From Opitutia bacterium UBA5964 (lineage in GTDB: Bacteria; Verrucomicrobiota; Verrucomicrobiia; Opitutales; Coraliomargaritaceae), in the NCBI GenBank assembly GCA_002430605.1, contig DJBY01000084.1, positions 1 through 6,110 on the forward strand: DNA of 6,110 nt. Direction: 5' to 3'. The position numbers and the translations under genes were made by a program. The notes under the pieces were generated by a model. That model was not told the DNA's origin. It saw nothing but the letters and a program-made list of their open reading frames with translations, and ran no database searches. The first letter of the stretch is position 1. Each line of letters starts with the position of its first letter. Below, in pieces: positions 5,173-6,110 of this stretch.

Positions 5173-6110
5173 ATGCCTAACAAAGCAAGCACCAGCGACT
5201 CAGCAGCAGCACCAGAATGGTCCGAATTCGGCCAACGCCTCTGCTGCGGTAGCGGCATTGGCGAACTGATGGACGACCTAGGGCATGCGCTCGCAGCAGG
5301 TGGCGACAAAGTGCACATGCTCGGCGGCGGCCAACCCGCCCACATCGCCGAGATGGATGCACTCTGGCGCAAGCGGATCGAAGCGATCACAGCCACACCA
5401 GGCGAACTGGAGCACATGCTCGGCAACTATGAGCCGCCGGCCGGCCGCACCAGCTTTCGCCGTGCCATCGCGGATCTCTTTCGCAAAGAGTTCGATTGGG
5501 ATCTCAGTGTCGATAACGTCGCCATCACCATGGGCGGGCAAAGCGCATTCTTCTGCTTGTTCAATGCCCTTGGCGGACGCTTTGCCGACGGACAACAAAA
5601 GAAAATCCTCCTACCGCTGGTGCCTGAATACATCGGCTACGCGGATCAATCCGTCGGTGGTTCACTCTTTCGCAGCGTCAAGCCGCGCATCGAATTCACC
5701 GGCGAGCACGAGTTCAAATACCGCGTCGATTTTGATAATCTAGAAGTGACTGACGACATCGCCGCGATCTGCGTGTCCCGCCCCACCAATCCGACCGGCA
5801 ATGTATTGACCGACAACGAAATCGCCCAGCTCGCACAACTCGCCGAAGATAATGGCATCCCGTTGATTATCGACAACGCCTACGGCGCGCCCTTCCCCAA
5901 TGTCATTTTCACCGAGGCCACACCGATCTGGAATGACAACATCATCCTCACACTCAGCCTCTCGAAGCTCGGCCTCCCCGGCACCCGCACCGGCATCGTC
6001 ATTGCCAGGCCAGAGATGATCAAAGCCGTCGCCTCGATGACCTCGATTATGGGCTTGGCCAACACCAACACTGGCCAAGCGATCGCGCAACCACTGATAG
6101 AAAGCGGCGA
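5173..6110 (+). CDS. avtA: Valine-pyruvate aminotransferase AvtA (partial, C-terminus beyond right edge)
   Basis: This PLP-dependent fold-type I enzyme exchanges amino groups between valine and pyruvate (giving 2-ketoisovalerate and alanine) in the cytoplasm, linking branched-chain and alanine metabolism. The 312 residues present match the AvtA pattern well: FGQRL..GSGIGELMDDL, MLGGGQPA (49-56), NYEPPAGR (85-92), GGQSAFF (121-127), LPLVPEYIGYAD (147-158), CVSRPTNPTGNV (200-211) and IIDNAYGAPFP (232-242). The cofactor residues N206, D234, Y237, Schiff-base lysine K265 in SLSKLGLPG (262-270) and R272 are all in place. About 100 C-terminal residues are missing at the edge. The ATG at 5173 is the first possible start, because an in-frame TGA lies at 5161-5163. 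Compared with E. coli AvtA it adds about 14 N-terminal residues rich in Ser/Ala. No Shine-Dalgarno is visible. Confidence 0.95.
   Translation, partial: MPNKASTSDSAAAPEWSEFGQRLCCGSGIGELMDDLGHALAAGGDKVHMLGGGQPAHIAEMDALWRKRIEAITATPGELEHMLGNYEPPAGRTSFRRAIADLFRKEFDWDLSVDNVAITMGGQSAFFCLFNALGGRFADGQQKKILLPLVPEYIGYADQSVGGSLFRSVKPRIEFTGEHEFKYRVDFDNLEVTDDIAAICVSRPTNPTGNVLTDNEIAQLAQLAEDNGIPLIIDNAYGAPFPNVIFTEATPIWNDNIILTLSLSKLGLPGTRTGIVIARPEMIKAVASMTSIMGLANTNTGQAIAQPLIESG

Noticed and set aside
5278..5598. Minus-strand ORFs opposite avtA (also 5740-6090)
   Set aside because: They lie antisense to strongly conserved PLP-enzyme motifs and show no recognisable protein features.

Overview
This window looks like an ordinary chromosomal segment of a Gram-negative bacterium. 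It has an outer-membrane-type lipoprotein with an OmpA/Pal domain, mixed GC-rich coding DNA with AT-rich gaps, and few recognisable Shine-Dalgarno sites. The pairing of coaE with a downstream gene whose product begins with a Lys/Ala-rich extension (probably Rho), together with the overall gene styles, suggests Verrucomicrobiota (Opitutae-like) to me. That placement is inference only.

Layout from left to right: (1) minus strand, 1-1035: coaE (dephospho-CoA kinase, TTG start), followed after 78 nt by the first 125 codons of a Lys/Ala-rich protein, probably the N-terminal extension of transcription terminator Rho, which runs off the left edge. (2) A 99-nt divergent gap, then comM/yifB on the plus strand (Mg-chelatase-like AAA+ ATPase, 515 aa). 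(3) A tRNA-Ser(UGA) with encoded CCA, followed after only 11 nt by a NarL/FixJ-type response regulator (215 aa) that has no histidine kinase beside it. (4) A convergent minus-strand gene for a two-repeat CbiX/SirB-like chelatase-family protein. Its stop codon is interlocked with that of the response regulator, and its N-terminal half has lost the two usual histidine positions. (5) A 106-nt divergent gap, then a Pal-like OmpA-family lipoprotein closed by a strong intrinsic terminator. (6) avtA (valine-pyruvate aminotransferase), cut by the right edge after 312 codons and preceded by two palindromes built from the same TCAAT/ATTGA half-site.

The genes do not form one pathway: they cover CoA biosynthesis, transcription termination, DNA uptake/recombination, translation, signalling, tetrapyrrole metal insertion, envelope integrity and amino-acid metabolism. 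I see no mobile element, CRISPR array, phage gene or defence cassette, and no convincing undescribed system. The points most worth a second look are the tRNA/response-regulator junction, the asymmetric loss of active-site histidines in the chelatase-like protein, the AT-rich 12-mer shared directly before two start codons, and the paired palindromes before avtA.
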